Shown: one piece after another, positions 45,502-54,769 of the stretch | How positions within the stretch are numbered: the stretch's first letter is position 1 | Layout: each line of letters opens with the position of its first letter | Assembly (NCBI RefSeq): GCF_039503195.1 | Contig: NZ_JBCJKP010000001.1 | Span: 4,030,001-4,094,000 of the forward strand | Direction of reading: 5' to 3' | DNA from: Streptomyces mirabilis | Lineage (GTDB): Bacteria; Actinomycetota; Actinomycetes; Streptomycetales; Streptomycetaceae | DNA length: 64,000 nucleotides | Notes under the pieces: generated by a model | Databases searched by the model: none | Told to the model about the DNA's origin: nothing | Seen by the model: the letters and a program-made list of their open reading frames with translations, nothing else | Program-made: the position numbers and the translations under genes

Positions 45502-45536
45502 TACGGACCCTCAAGACGTCGACCGGCCCTCGCTAG
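45348..45536 (+). CDS. DUF397 domain protein
   Basis: A 62-residue protein of the DUF397 family, typical small partner of XRE-DUF5753 regulators in Streptomyces. It opens MRTIHWQKSTYSGDGSNCVYVA and has the family's VHLRESDDPE segment. GTG 45348 follows GGAGGG six bases upstream. It begins inside the upstream regulator's frame. Confidence 0.88.
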   Translation: MRTIHWQKSTYSGDGSNCVYVAATPTGTVHLRESDDPETILTTTPAALGSLIRTLKTSTGPR

Positions 45537-45689
45537 GCGGACAGCCCCTGGCCGTGCGGGGGCGCCCCCACAACACCCGGAGATACGCGCGAACTTTTCC
45601 GCGCCGGCGTGCATCACACAGGGATGACGGGGCACACGGCGCCGTTCACACGCTCGTCTCGGGCTGTAAGTTTCAAGGAGCAAACAGAC

Positions 45690-46352
45690 ATGGCAACCTT
45701 CCTGACGGCACGACGTGTGATGTCCGCGCTCGGTGCAGTAGCCGCCCTGAGCCTGCTCACAGCCTGCAACGACGGTCAGGGCACCGCCAGCGCTCCGAAG
45801 ACGGCATCCGGGTCGGGCCAGCAGGACTCCGGTGATGACTCGAGCACCGCCGACACCACGACGAACACGGGCGCCGCCTCCACCGGCACCGGTGCGTCGA
45901 AGGGCTCCGGCGGCACGTCGGTCTCCGGGGGCGGCGCCACGAGCACTCGCTGCACGGCCTCCCAACTGCGCGGGAACGTCGGCGAGAACAACCCGGGTGC
46001 CGGGCAGGAGAACTTCCCGCTTGTCGTGACCAACTTCTCCGGCCGCACGTGCACCATCGACGGCTACCCGGGCGTCGCCTTCGTGGACGGCTCCGGCAAG
46101 CAGCTGGGACCGGACCCCAAGCGCGGCTCCAGCAGCCCCACCAAGATCACGCTGGCGCCGGGCAAGAGCGCCTGGGCCGGACTGAGCTTCGGCAACCCCG
46201 AGGTCAGTGGGGCCCGCAAGGCCACGCCCACAGGGATCCTGATCACGCCGCCGGACGAAAAGGTCTCCGTGAAGGTGGACTGGACAGGCGGCCCGGTACC
46301 CGTCTCCTCCGCCGCGAACCTGACGACCTTCCAGGCGGGCACTGGCGCCTGA
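45690..46352 (+). CDS. DUF4232 lipoprotein
   Basis: A 220-residue exported protein. ATG after AAGGAG gives a lipoprotein signal with lipobox Cys in LSLLTACNDG near residue 27. A Ser/Thr/Gly-rich linker runs to about 90 (SGGTSVSGGGATST). The DUF4232 domain begins with RCTASQLRGNVGENNPGAGQ and includes FPLVVTNFSGRTCTIDGYPGV near 115 and SAWAGLSFG near 170. DUF4232 proteins are envelope proteins of actinomycetes of unknown role; the paired Cys may form a disulfide. A strong terminator follows. Confidence 0.88.
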   Translation: MATFLTARRVMSALGAVAALSLLTACNDGQGTASAPKTASGSGQQDSGDDSSTADTTTNTGAASTGTGASKGSGGTSVSGGGATSTRCTASQLRGNVGENNPGAGQENFPLVVTNFSGRTCTIDGYPGVAFVDGSGKQLGPDPKRGSSSPTKITLAPGKSAWAGLSFGNPEVSGARKATPTGILITPPDEKVSVKVDWTGGPVPVSSAANLTTFQAGTGA

Positions 46353-46373
46353 CCCACTCCCACCCCACACGCC

Positions 46374-46410
46374 ACTGCCGCAGAGCGACCGCTGTCCGCT
46401 CTGCGGCAGT
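46374..46410 (+). terminator. hairpin terminator after the DUF4232 gene
   Basis: ACTGCCGCAGAGCG and CGCTCTGCGGCAGT pair perfectly (14 bp) around a 9-base loop, 21 bases after the stop. Confidence 0.9.
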
Positions 46411-46620
46411 AGGGTCTGTCATGGAAGCGCTGCTGTTGTCGCAGGACGCCAACCAACCCGCATGCAACAGGATGAGGGGGGTCGAACAAGGCAGCCGTAC
46501 CATTACCGTCCCGGACGGCCCGACACCGCGCACGCGCCGTGGGCACAACCTGATGCCACATGCGCCGCAACAAGGCGAACGCGCGCCGCCTGTCACACCA
46601 TCCATACACCAGCCCGCTAA

Positions 46621-47040
46621 GGGCTGTCCCGTAAATGATCTCTGAGTGGATGCGGATGGGCCGTCTCGACCGTGGGCCGTTCGCCTATCCGGCGAGGTTG
46701 AGGTTGCGCAGGCGGGCTATTCCGCTCACGGCGTGGTGGACGCCGTCGCCTTTGAGGCGGCAGTCGCGGAGGATATTCCAGGTCTTCATTCGGGCGAAGA
46801 CGTGCTCGACACGGGCACGGACCCGCTTGTGCGAGCGGTTGTGCTCCTGCTTCCAGCCAGGTAGCTCCTCGCCCTGGGTGCGACGGTGCGGCATGATCAA
46901 CCCGGTGCCTGGACAGCCACCATCAGCAGTCACGGTCGTCCGGCCGACCGCCGCTTTGGCCCCGGACTCCTCCCACGCCTTGCAGTCATTACGGTTGCCC
47001 GGCAGAGGCTGCCCGACCACGACGACCAGGCGGGTGTCGG
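46621..47040 (-). mobile_element. IS5-family transposase remnant
   Basis: The minus frame 46685-47020 encodes the C-terminal DDE part of an IS5-type transposase (GQPLPGNRNDCKAWEESGAK, then HKRVRARVEHVFARMKTWNILRDCR). The end nearest 46621 begins GGGCTGTCCCGTAA, typical of these IS ends, preceded by TAA, the target type of the group. The N-terminal two thirds and the other end are missing, so it cannot move on its own. Confidence 0.85.
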
Positions 47041-47421
47041 CGTGCGGCCACGGAGAGCTTCGCCCGGCTGTTCCTGCTCCCCGGCGTCGCGCACTGCGGC
47101 GGCGGCCAGGGCCCGGACACCTTCGACGCGCTGACCGCGATGACCGACTGGGTCACCAAGGGCGAGGCCCCGAGCAGCCTGACGACCAGGTCCGTGAACA
47201 GCGGCGGGAGCACCACCGCCACCCGCCCCGTCTGTCCCTTCCGCTACGTCGCCGAGAACACCACGGGCGGCCCGGCGGACGACGCGGGCAGTTACACGCC
47301 CGTCAGGTCCACCGCCGAGGCCGACCTGGCGCTGAACCGGCTCGGTTCCTTCCGCTCCGGCTACGAGACCGCCGGCAACTGGGTGCACGGCGAGTGGGTG
47401 GTGTCCAAGGGCAAGGCCTGA
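47041..47421 (+). pseudogene. 3' fragment of a tannase/feruloyl esterase gene
   Basis: The plus frame from about 47041 reads AATESFARLFLLPGVAHCGG and DTFDALTAMTDWVTKGEAPS, then RPVCPFRYVA: the C-terminal catalytic part of the tannase/feruloyl esterase family, with its HCGGG motif. It has no start and begins where the IS5 remnant ends, so the upstream part was lost with the IS rearrangement. It ends in a tail (SYTPVRSTAEADLALNRLGS onward) not typical of tannases. Confidence 0.8.
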
Positions 47422-47485
47422 CCGCCCGTCGGCACACGGGCGGCCCACAGGTTCGGGCGGTCGGCGTCCACCCCTGGACACGTAG

Positions 47486-47504
47486 TGAGGTTAGGCTAAC
47501 CTAT
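47486..47504. promoter_or_regulatory. iron box before the siderophore-binding lipoprotein gene
   Basis: AGGTTAG and CTAACCT flank a central G (47488-47502), an inverted repeat of the DmdR1/DtxR type. It lies about 55 bases before the ATG, as for an iron-repressed promoter. Confidence 0.88.
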
Positions 47505-47557
47505 CTTCGAACGTGTCCGGCGGGCGCTACCGCCCCGTGCCGAAAGCAGCCACACAC

Positions 47558-48604
47558 ATGTCCAACGCCCGTGCCACCCACCTCACCCGACGCGGCGTCC
47601 TCGCCGCCGGCGGCGCCCTCGGTCTCGGTGCCGTCCTCGCCGCCTGTGGCGACGACGACGGCAGAAGCGGTGGCTCGGAGTCGACGAAGGCCGCCGCCAA
47701 GTCCGGTCCCTGGACCTTCAAGGACGACCGCGGCACGACGGTGAAGCTGGACAGGATCCCGGCGAACATCGTCGCCTTCACCGGTGTCGCCGCCGCCCTC
47801 CACGACTACGGCGTCGAGGTCAAGGGCGTCTTCGGCCCGACCACGACCAAGGACGGCAAGGCCGACGTCCAGGCCGGCGACATGGACGTCAGCAAGCCGA
47901 CCGTCCTCGGCAACGAGTGGGGCCAGTTCAACATCGAGAAGTACGCGGCCCTCGCGCCCGACGTGCTGATCTCCACCATGTTCGACTCCGCGGGCACCCT
48001 CTGGTACGTCCCCGAGGAGTCCAAGGCGAAGATTCTCAAGCTCGCCCCGAGCGTCGGCATCTCCGTCTACGACCGTCAGATGCCCGTGTCGTTGCAGCGC
48101 ATGCTCGCGCTCGCCGTGTCGCTGGGCGCCGACGAGAAGTCCGCCAGGATCGCCGAGGCGAAGAAGAAGTTCGAGACGGCCGCCGAGCGGCTGCGCACCG
48201 CGGCCAAGGCCCGCCCCGAGATCAAGGTGCTCGCCGGTTCCGCGAGCCAGGACATCTTCTACGTCTCCGGCTCGAACCTCTCCATCGACCTGGAGTACTT
48301 CAAGGCGCTCGGCGTGAACATCGTCGAGCCCTCCGCCAAGGCCCTGAAGGCCAGCGGCGGCTGGTTCGAGAACCTGAGCTGGGAGAACGTCGACAAGTAT
48401 CCGGCGGACATCATCATCATGGACGACCGCAGCGCGACCATCCAGCCGGCCGACATCACCGAGGCCACCTGGAAGAAACTGCCCGCGGTCAAGGCCGGCC
48501 AGGTCATCGCCCGCTCCCCCGAGCCGATCGTGTCGTACGACAAGTGCACCCCGCTCCTCGACAACCTCGCCGAGGCGATCGAGAGGGCCAAGAAGGTCGC
48601 CTGA
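47558..48604 (+). CDS. desE: ferric-siderophore-binding lipoprotein (desferrioxamine uptake)
   Basis: A 348-residue ABC-type binding protein for iron-siderophores. Signal LTRRGVLAAGGALGLGAVLAAC combines a twin Arg with the lipobox Cys near residue 30. The mature part shows the two-lobed binding-protein outline: IPANIVAFTGVAAALHDYGV near 70, EVKGVFGPTTT near 88, ALAPDVLISTMFD near 140, and PAVKAGQVIARSPEPIVSYDKCTPLLDNLAEAIERAK at the end. ATG 47558; ribosome site weak. The gene, its iron box and the des genes nearby fit ferrioxamine uptake; the locus matches the S. coelicolor desE position in my recollection. Confidence 0.92.
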   Translation: MSNARATHLTRRGVLAAGGALGLGAVLAACGDDDGRSGGSESTKAAAKSGPWTFKDDRGTTVKLDRIPANIVAFTGVAAALHDYGVEVKGVFGPTTTKDGKADVQAGDMDVSKPTVLGNEWGQFNIEKYAALAPDVLISTMFDSAGTLWYVPEESKAKILKLAPSVGISVYDRQMPVSLQRMLALAVSLGADEKSARIAEAKKKFETAAERLRTAAKARPEIKVLAGSASQDIFYVSGSNLSIDLEYFKALGVNIVEPSAKALKASGGWFENLSWENVDKYPADIIIMDDRSATIQPADITEATWKKLPAVKAGQVIARSPEPIVSYDKCTPLLDNLAEAIERAKKVA

Positions 48605-48645
48605 CACCCCTGACGTGACCACCTGACGATGACTCAGGAGCGCTT

Positions 48646-49500
48646 ATGACGACGGCCACAGCCGCCCCGTTCCGTTTCTTCTCCCTCCAGGTCGTACGGA
48701 CGAGGCGGCTCGGCCCGTCGCTGGTCCGGATCAGCTTCGCCGGCGACGACCTGGTGGCCTTCGCCTCCCACGGCCAAGACCAGAGCCTCTCCCTCTTCCT
48801 GCCGCACCCCGGCCAGACCGAGCCGGCCGTCCCCTACGAACTGGGCGACAGTTGGTGGCAGGGCTGGCGCGAACTCCCCGACGCCGAACGGGCGGTGATG
48901 CGCTCGTACACGCTGCGCGCGCTGCGCCGGGACGTCCGGGGCCGTACCAGCGAGATCGACGTCGACTTCGTCCTGCACGGCGTGGAGCCGGACGCCGAGG
49001 TCCCCGCGGGTCCAGCGTCCCAGTGGGCCTCATGTGCGGCGGCCGGTGACCGCGTCGTACTGCTCGGCCCGGCGGTCGAGGACAACCGGGCGATCCGTTT
49101 CCGCCCGCCCGCCGACACCGACCTGGTCGTCCTGTGGGCGGACGAGACCGCGCTGCCCGCCGCCTCCGCGATCCTCGAGTCCCTGCCCGCCGACACCCGC
49201 GTCCGCGCCTGGCTGGAGGTCCAGCACGCCGAGGACGTCCAGGACCTGCTGGTCACCGCCGAGGCGGAGATCACCTGGCTCGTGCGCGACGACGGGGCCC
49301 CCATGGCCGTCGACGCCGTACGCGCCTCCCGGCTTCCGCCCACCGGGAGCCCGTACGCCTGGATCGCGGGCGAGTCCGGGTGCGTGAAGGAGATGCGCCG
49401 TCATCTCGTGCGCGAGCGCGGCATCGACCGCAGGCGGGTCACCTTCGTCGGCTACTGGCGGCGCGGGCTGACCGAGGAGCAACTGCGCGAACAGGAGTGA
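48646..49500 (+). CDS. siderophore-interacting protein (ferric-siderophore reductase)
   Basis: A 284-residue FAD/NAD(P)H flavoprotein of the ViuB/SIP family that reduces ferric siderophore in the cytoplasm to release iron. FAD segment MRSYTLRALRR near residue 85; GPASQWASCAAAGDRVVLLGPA near 125; NAD(P)H domain from about 155 (LVVLWADETALPAASAIL); C-terminal SPYAWIAGESGCVKEMRRHL near 245 and RRVTFVGYWRRG. It lies 41 bases after the binding-protein gene, probably in one iron-controlled transcript. Confidence 0.93.
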   Translation: MTTATAAPFRFFSLQVVRTRRLGPSLVRISFAGDDLVAFASHGQDQSLSLFLPHPGQTEPAVPYELGDSWWQGWRELPDAERAVMRSYTLRALRRDVRGRTSEIDVDFVLHGVEPDAEVPAGPASQWASCAAAGDRVVLLGPAVEDNRAIRFRPPADTDLVVLWADETALPAASAILESLPADTRVRAWLEVQHAEDVQDLLVTAEAEITWLVRDDGAPMAVDAVRASRLPPTGSPYAWIAGESGCVKEMRRHLVRERGIDRRRVTFVGYWRRGLTEEQLREQE

Positions 49501-49540
49501 CCGTTCACGAAAAGACACAGGTGGGGCGGGGTCGCAGATC

Positions 49541-49565
49541 AACTTAGGTTAGGCTAACCTAAGTT
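49541..49565. promoter_or_regulatory. 25-bp perfect palindromic iron box before desA
   Basis: AACTTAGGTTAG and its exact reverse complement CTAACCTAAGTT flank a central G. It contains the DmdR1-type iron box and is the strongest such palindrome in the window. It is 85 bases before the desA ATG. Confidence 0.92.
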
Positions 49566-49649
49566 GAACTGGCCCCGCCCCTCTTTCGTCCCGGCCCAGC
49601 CCTCGCTCCACCCGTCCCGCTCGGACTCTCCCGCACGGAGGACCCCCAC

Positions 49650-51107
49650 ATGCGCTCGCACCTCCTCAATGACACGACCGCGGAGCGGTACCGCCGCTCG
49701 GTGACCGAAGGAATCGAGCGGGTGGCGGCCAAACTCGCCGCCACCGACCGACCGTTCACGGGTGTGACGGTCGACGCCCTCGCTCCCCGTATCGAGCGGA
49801 TCGACCTGGACCGCCCGCTGCACGACACCAGCGCCGTCCTCGACGAGCTCGAAGAGGTCTACCTCCGGGACGCGATCTACTTCCACCACCCGCGCTACCT
49901 CGCCCACCTCAACTGCCCGGTGGTCATACCCGCCGTGCTCGGCGAGGCCGTCCTGTCCGCCGTCAACTCCTCCCTGGACACCTGGGACCAGTCGGCCGGC
50001 GGCACCCTCATCGAGCGCCGGCTCATCGACTGGACCAACGAGCGCATCGGCCTCGGCCCGGCCGCCGACGGCGTGTTCACCAGCGGCGGCAGCCAGTCCA
50101 ACCTCCAGGCCCTGCTGCTGGCCCGCGAGGAGGCGAAGCCGGGGAGTGAACCGGGCGACAACGCGGCCGAACTCCGTATCTTCGCCTCCGAGGTCAGCCA
50201 CTTCAGCGTCAGGAAGTCGGCCAAACTCCTCGGCCTCGGCGCGGACTCCGTCGTCTCGATCCCCGTCGACCAGGACAAGCGCATGCAGACGCTCGCCCTC
50301 GCCCACGAGCTGGAGCGCTGCGAGCGCGGCGGCCTGGTCCCGATGGCCGTCGTCGCCACCGCCGGCACCACCGACTTCGGCTCCATCGACCCGCTGCCCG
50401 AGATCGCCGAGCTGTGCGCCCAGTTCGGCGCCTGGATGCACGTGGACGCGGCCTACGGCTGCGGACTGCTCACCTCCCTCAAGAACCGGGACCGCCTCGA
50501 GGGCATCGAGCGCGCCGACTCCGTCACCGTCGACTACCACAAGTCCTTCTTCCAGCCCGTGAGTTCGTCCGCCGTGCTGGTCCGCGACGCCGCCACCCTG
50601 CGCCACGTCACCTACCACGCGGAGTACCTGAACCCGCTCCGCATGGTCCAGGAGCGCATCCCCAACCAGGTCGACAAGTCCCTGCAGACCACCCGCCGCT
50701 TCGACGCCCTCAAGCTGTGGATGACGCTGCGTGTGATGGGCGCCGACGGCATCGGCGAACTCTTCGACGAGGTCTGCGACCTGGCCCAGGAGGGCTGGAA
50801 GCTGCTCGTGGCCGATCCCCGCTTCGACGTGGTGGTCGAGCCGTCCCTGTCCACCCTCGTCCTCCGCTTCATCCCGGCCGCCGTCACCGACCCGGCCGAG
50901 ATCGACCGCGCCAACCTCTACGCCCGCAAGGCCCTGTTCGCCTCCGGTGACGCCGTCGTCGCGGGCACCAAGGTCGGCGGCCGTCACTACCTGAAGTTCA
51001 CCCTGCTCAACCCCGAGACCACGGCCGACGACATCGCCGCCGTGCTCGACCTGATCGCCGGCCACGCCGAGCAGTACCTGGGAGAGTCCCTTGACCGCGC
51101 TTCCTGA
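49650..51107 (+). CDS. desA: L-lysine decarboxylase of desferrioxamine biosynthesis
   Basis: A 485-residue PLP enzyme (group II decarboxylase fold) that makes cadaverine from lysine. The PLP-binding Lys is residue 298, in [21 protein letters not shown]. Upstream cofactor landmarks are [17 protein letters not shown] near 147 and [13 protein letters not shown] near 262, with the ring-binding Asp. ATG after a G-rich stretch, 85 bases past a perfect iron box. The stop overlaps the desB start by 17 bases, so the two are translationally coupled. Confidence 0.96.
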   Translation: MRSHLLNDTTAERYRRSVTEGIERVAAKLAATDRPFTGVTVDALAPRIERIDLDRPLHDTSAVLDELEEVYLRDAIYFHHPRYLAHLNCPVVIPAVLGEAVLSAVNSSLDTWDQSAGGTLIERRLIDWTNERIGLGPAADGVFTSGGSQSNLQALLLAREEAKPGSEPGDNAAELRIFASEVSHFSVRKSAKLLGLGADSVVSIPVDQDKRMQTLALAHELERCERGGLVPMAVVATAGTTDFGSIDPLPEIAELCAQFGAWMHVDAAYGCGLLTSLKNRDRLEGIERADSVTVDYHKSFFQPVSSSAVLVRDAATLRHVTYHAEYLNPLRMVQERIPNQVDKSLQTTRRFDALKLWMTLRVMGADGIGELFDEVCDLAQEGWKLLVADPRFDVVVEPSLSTLVLRFIPAAVTDPAEIDRANLYARKALFASGDAVVAGTKVGGRHYLKFTLLNPETTADDIAAVLDLIAGHAEQYLGESLDRAS

Positions 51108-52377
51108 ATCCGTCGAAGCCACTGGAAAGGCCTACGACTTCGTGGGCATCGGGCTCGGGCCCTTCAACCTCGGCCTCGCCTGCCTCACCGAACCGATCGC
51201 CGAACTGGACGGCGTCTTCCTGGAGTCCAAGCCGGACTTCGAGTGGCACTCCGGGATGTTCCTGGAGGGCGCGCACCTCCAGACCCCGTTCATGTCGGAC
51301 CTGGTGACCCTCGCCGACCCGACCTCCCCGTACTCCTTCCTCAACTACCTCAAGGAGTCCGGGCGGCTGTACTCCTTCTACATCCGCGAGAACTTCTACC
51401 CGCTGCGGGTCGAGTACGACGACTACTGCCGCTGGGCCGCCTCGAAACTGAGCAGCGTCCGCTTCAGCACGACGGTCGAGGAAGTGACGTACGAGGGCGA
51501 TCTGTACCACGTACGGACCGCAACCGGCGAGGTGCTGCGCGCCCGTCACCTGGTCCTCGGCACCGGAACACCCCCGTACATCCCCGAGGCCTGCGCGGAC
51601 CTCGGCGGCGACTTCATCCACAACTCCCGGTATCTCCGGCACAAGCGGGAGCTCCAGGCGAAGAAGTCGATCACGCTCGTCGGCAGCGGCCAGTCCGCCG
51701 CCGAGATCTACTACGACCTGCTCAGCGAGATCGACGTCCACGGCTACCGGCTGAACTGGGTCACGCGCTCACCGCGCTTCTTCCCGCTCGAGTACACCAA
51801 ACTCACGCTGGAGATGACCTCCCCGGAGTACATCGACTACTTCCACGCGCTGCCCGAGCCGACCCGCTACCGCCTCCAGACGGAGCAGAAAGGCCTGTTC
51901 AAGGGCATCGACGGCGAGCTGATCGACGCGATCTTCGATCTGCTCTACCGGAAGAAACTCGGCGGCCCCGTCCCGACGCGCCTGCTCACCAACTCCTCCC
52001 TGAACTCGGCCGCCCACGAGAACGGCACGTACACCCTGGGCCTGCGCCAGGAGGAGCAGGGCAAGGATTACGAGCTGAGCTCCGAGGGCCTGATCCTGGC
52101 CACCGGCTACAAGTACGCCGAGCCCGCGTTCCTGAAGCCGGTCCAGGGCCGGCTGCGCTACGACTCCCGCGGCAACTTCGACGTGACCCGCAACTACGCC
52201 ATCGACGCCACGGGCCGCGGCGTCTTCCTGCAGAACGCGGGCGTCCACACCCACAGCATCACCAGCCCCGACCTGGGCATGGGCCCGTACCGCAACGCCT
52301 CCATCATCCGTGAGCTGCTCGGCACCGAGTACTACCCGGTCGAGAAGACGATCGCGTTCCAGGAGTTCGCCGTATGA
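51091..52377 (+). CDS. desB: cadaverine N-monooxygenase of desferrioxamine biosynthesis
   Basis: A 428-residue FAD/NADPH N-hydroxylase (IucD/PvdA family) that makes N-hydroxycadaverine. FAD motif [17 protein letters not shown] near residue 19, [20 protein letters not shown] near 50, NADPH motif [19 protein letters not shown] near 195, and ILATGYKY near 340. Only a TTG with GGGAG upstream fits the start, inside the end of desA. DesB to DesC overlap is ATGA. Confidence 0.95.
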   Translation: MTALPESVEATGKAYDFVGIGLGPFNLGLACLTEPIAELDGVFLESKPDFEWHSGMFLEGAHLQTPFMSDLVTLADPTSPYSFLNYLKESGRLYSFYIRENFYPLRVEYDDYCRWAASKLSSVRFSTTVEEVTYEGDLYHVRTATGEVLRARHLVLGTGTPPYIPEACADLGGDFIHNSRYLRHKRELQAKKSITLVGSGQSAAEIYYDLLSEIDVHGYRLNWVTRSPRFFPLEYTKLTLEMTSPEYIDYFHALPEPTRYRLQTEQKGLFKGIDGELIDAIFDLLYRKKLGGPVPTRLLTNSSLNSAAHENGTYTLGLRQEEQGKDYELSSEGLILATGYKYAEPAFLKPVQGRLRYDSRGNFDVTRNYAIDATGRGVFLQNAGVHTHSITSPDLGMGPYRNASIIRELLGTEYYPVEKTIAFQEFAV

Positions 52378-52943
52378 GCTCCACGAGCCGTACAGACACG
52401 ACCACCGACGTGGGCACCTTCACCATCCGCCCCCTCGACCCCGTCCAGGACGCCGAGCTGCTGCACGGCTGGGTGACGCACCCCAAGGCCGCCTTCTGGA
52501 TGATGCGGGAGGCGAAACTGCACGACGTGGAGCGCGCGTACATGGCCATCGCGGCCAGCGAGTACCACGACGCGTTCCTGGGCTCGCTGGACGGCGAACC
52601 CGTGTTCCTGATGGAGCGCTACGACCCGGCGCACCTGGAGCTGGTCGGGCTGTACGAGCCCGCGCCCGGAGACGTCGGCATGCACTTCCTGGTCGCTCCG
52701 GCGGACACACCGGTGCACGGGTTCACCCGGGCGGTGATCACCGCGGTGATGGAGCACCTGTTCGCCGACCCGACGACCGCGCGGGTCGTCGTCGAGCCCG
52801 ACGTGCGCAACACGGCCGTGCACGCGCTGAACGAAGCGGTCGGGTTCGTGCCCGAGCGCGAGATACAGAAGCCGGAGAAAAGGGCGTTGCTGAGCTTCTG
52901 CACCCGGGAGCGGTTCGAGCGGGCGGCGGGGGTGACCGTATGA
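52374..52943 (+). CDS. desC: acyl-CoA N-acyltransferase of desferrioxamine biosynthesis
   Basis: A 189-residue GNAT acyltransferase (IucB-like) that acylates N-hydroxycadaverine with acetyl- or succinyl-CoA. It has [29 protein letters not shown] near residue 17, [14 protein letters not shown] near 80 and VGMHFLVAP near 104. It overlaps desB (ATGA) and desD (ATGA). Confidence 0.95.
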   Translation: MSSTSRTDTTTDVGTFTIRPLDPVQDAELLHGWVTHPKAAFWMMREAKLHDVERAYMAIAASEYHDAFLGSLDGEPVFLMERYDPAHLELVGLYEPAPGDVGMHFLVAPADTPVHGFTRAVITAVMEHLFADPTTARVVVEPDVRNTAVHALNEAVGFVPEREIQKPEKRALLSFCTRERFERAAGVTV

Positions 52944-54712
52944 GCCTCGCCGACGCCGTGGCCCACCTCTCCCCCGAGCGCTGGGAGCGCGCCAACCGCC
53001 TCCTCGTCCGCAAGGCCCTCGCCGAGTTCGCGCACGAGCGCCTCATCACTCCGGAGTCCGAGGGCGACGGCGGGTACGTCGTCCGCAGCGACGACGGCGT
53101 GACCCGCTACCGCTTCACCGCCACCCTGCGCTCCCTCGACCACTGGCAGGTCGACCCCGAGTCGATCACCCGTCGTCGCGACGGGGCCGAACTGCCGGTC
53201 GCCGCACTCGACTTCTTCATCGAGCTGAAGACGTCGCTGGGCCTGAGCGACGAGGTGCTGCCGGTCTACCTGGAGGAGATCTCCTCCACCCTCTCGGGCA
53301 CCTGTTTCAAACTCACCAAGCCGCAGATCCCGTCCGCCGAGCTCGCGAAGGCCTCCTTCCAGGAGATCGAGACCGGCATGACCGAGGGCCACCCCTGCTT
53401 CGTGGCCAACAACGGGCGGCTCGGCTTCGGCGTGCACGAGTACCTCTCGTACGCGCCCGAGACCGCGAGCCCGATCCGGCTGGTGTGGCTGGCCGCGCAC
53501 CGCTCCCGGGCCGCCTTCACCGCGGGTGTGGGCATCGCGTACGAGTCCTTCGTCCGCGCGGAGCTGGGCGCCGGGACGGTCGAGCGGTTCGCCGCCACCC
53601 TGACCGAACAGGGCCTCGACCCCGAGGACTACCTGCTCATCCCCGTCCACCCCTGGCAGTGGTGGAACAAGCTCTCGGTGACCTTCGCGGCCGAGGTCGC
53701 CCAGCGCCATCTGGTCTGCCTCGGCGAGGGCGACGACGCGTACCTGGCCCAGCAGTCCATCCGGACGTTCTTCAACACCACCAGCCCCAAGAAGCACTAT
53801 GTGAAGACGGCGCTGAGCGTCCTCAACATGGGCTTCATGCGCGGTCTGTCCGCCGCCTACATGGAGGCGACCCCGGCCATCAACGACTGGCTGGCCCAGC
53901 TCGTCGAGAACGACCCGGTGTTCAAGTCCACCGGCCTGTCGGTCATCCGCGAGCGCGCCGCCGTCGGCTACCGCCACCTGGAGTACGAGGCCGCCACCGA
54001 CCGCTACTCCCCGTACCGCAAAATGCTCGCGGCCCTGTGGCGCGAGAGCCCGGTCCCCTCGCTCCAGGAGGGCGAGAGCCTGGCCACCATGGCCTCCCTC
54101 CTCCATGTCGACCACGCGGGTGCCTCCTTCGCGGGCGCGCTGATCGAGCAGTCAGGGCTGACCCCCGTGGAGTGGCTGCGCCGCTATCTGCGCGCCTACT
54201 TCACGCCCCTCCTGCACAGCTTCTACGCCTATGACCTGGTCTACATGCCACACGGCGAGAACGTCATCCTCGTCCTCAAGGACGGCGCCGTGCAGCGCGC
54301 GATCTACAAGGACATCGCCGAGGAGATCGCCGTCCTGGACCCGCAGGCGGTGCTGCCGCCCGTGGTCGAGCGGATCCGCGTCGAGGTCCCCGAGGACAAA
54401 AGACTGCTGTCCGTCTTCACGGACGTCTTCGACTGCTTCTTCCGCTTCCTGGCGGCCGACCTGGCGGGCGAGGGCATCCTCGACGAGGACGACTTCTGGC
54501 GGACGGTCGCCGAGTCCGTACGCGAGTACCAGGAGTCGGCGCCGGAGCTCGCCGACAAGTTCCGGCAGTACGACATGTTCGCGCCCGAGTTCGCGCTGTC
54601 CTGCCTCAACCGGCTCCAGCTGCGCGACAACAGGCAGATGGTGGACCTGGCCGATCCGTCCGGCGCGCTCCGGCTGGTCGGCAGCCTGAAGAACCCGATC
54701 GCGGGTCTCTGA
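52940..54712 (+). CDS. desD: desferrioxamine synthetase (IucA/IucC NIS synthetase)
   Basis: A 590-residue ATP-dependent amide synthetase that condenses and cyclises N-hydroxy-N-acylcadaverine units into desferrioxamine E/B. NIS motifs: EGHPCFVANNGRLGFGVHEY near residue 150; PVHPWQWWNKL near 235, the Trp-rich ATP site; SIRTFFNTTSPKKHYVKTALSV near 272; and the ferric-reductase-like C-terminal domain (AYDLVYMPHGENVILVLKDGAVQR). ATG overlaps the desC stop. Last gene; a strong terminator follows. Confidence 0.96.
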   Translation: MSLADAVAHLSPERWERANRLLVRKALAEFAHERLITPESEGDGGYVVRSDDGVTRYRFTATLRSLDHWQVDPESITRRRDGAELPVAALDFFIELKTSLGLSDEVLPVYLEEISSTLSGTCFKLTKPQIPSAELAKASFQEIETGMTEGHPCFVANNGRLGFGVHEYLSYAPETASPIRLVWLAAHRSRAAFTAGVGIAYESFVRAELGAGTVERFAATLTEQGLDPEDYLLIPVHPWQWWNKLSVTFAAEVAQRHLVCLGEGDDAYLAQQSIRTFFNTTSPKKHYVKTALSVLNMGFMRGLSAAYMEATPAINDWLAQLVENDPVFKSTGLSVIRERAAVGYRHLEYEAATDRYSPYRKMLAALWRESPVPSLQEGESLATMASLLHVDHAGASFAGALIEQSGLTPVEWLRRYLRAYFTPLLHSFYAYDLVYMPHGENVILVLKDGAVQRAIYKDIAEEIAVLDPQAVLPPVVERIRVEVPEDKRLLSVFTDVFDCFFRFLAADLAGEGILDEDDFWRTVAESVREYQESAPELADKFRQYDMFAPEFALSCLNRLQLRDNRQMVDLADPSGALRLVGSLKNPIAGL

Positions 54713-54718
54713 ACCGGT

Positions 54719-54749
54719 GGGGCTCAGGAGTACGGTCCTCCTGAGCCCC
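54719..54749 (+). terminator. strong terminator of the desABCD operon
   Basis: GGGGCTCAGGAG and CTCCTGAGCCCC pair perfectly around a 7-base loop, six bases after the desD stop. Confidence 0.93.
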
Positions 54750-54769
54750 GTCTTTCCCGTTGACGCCGC

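Noticed and set aside
46435..46645. Plus-strand ORF between the terminator and the IS5 end
   Set aside because: Starts inside terminator-proximal sequence, has no domain and no ribosome site, and enters the IS end.
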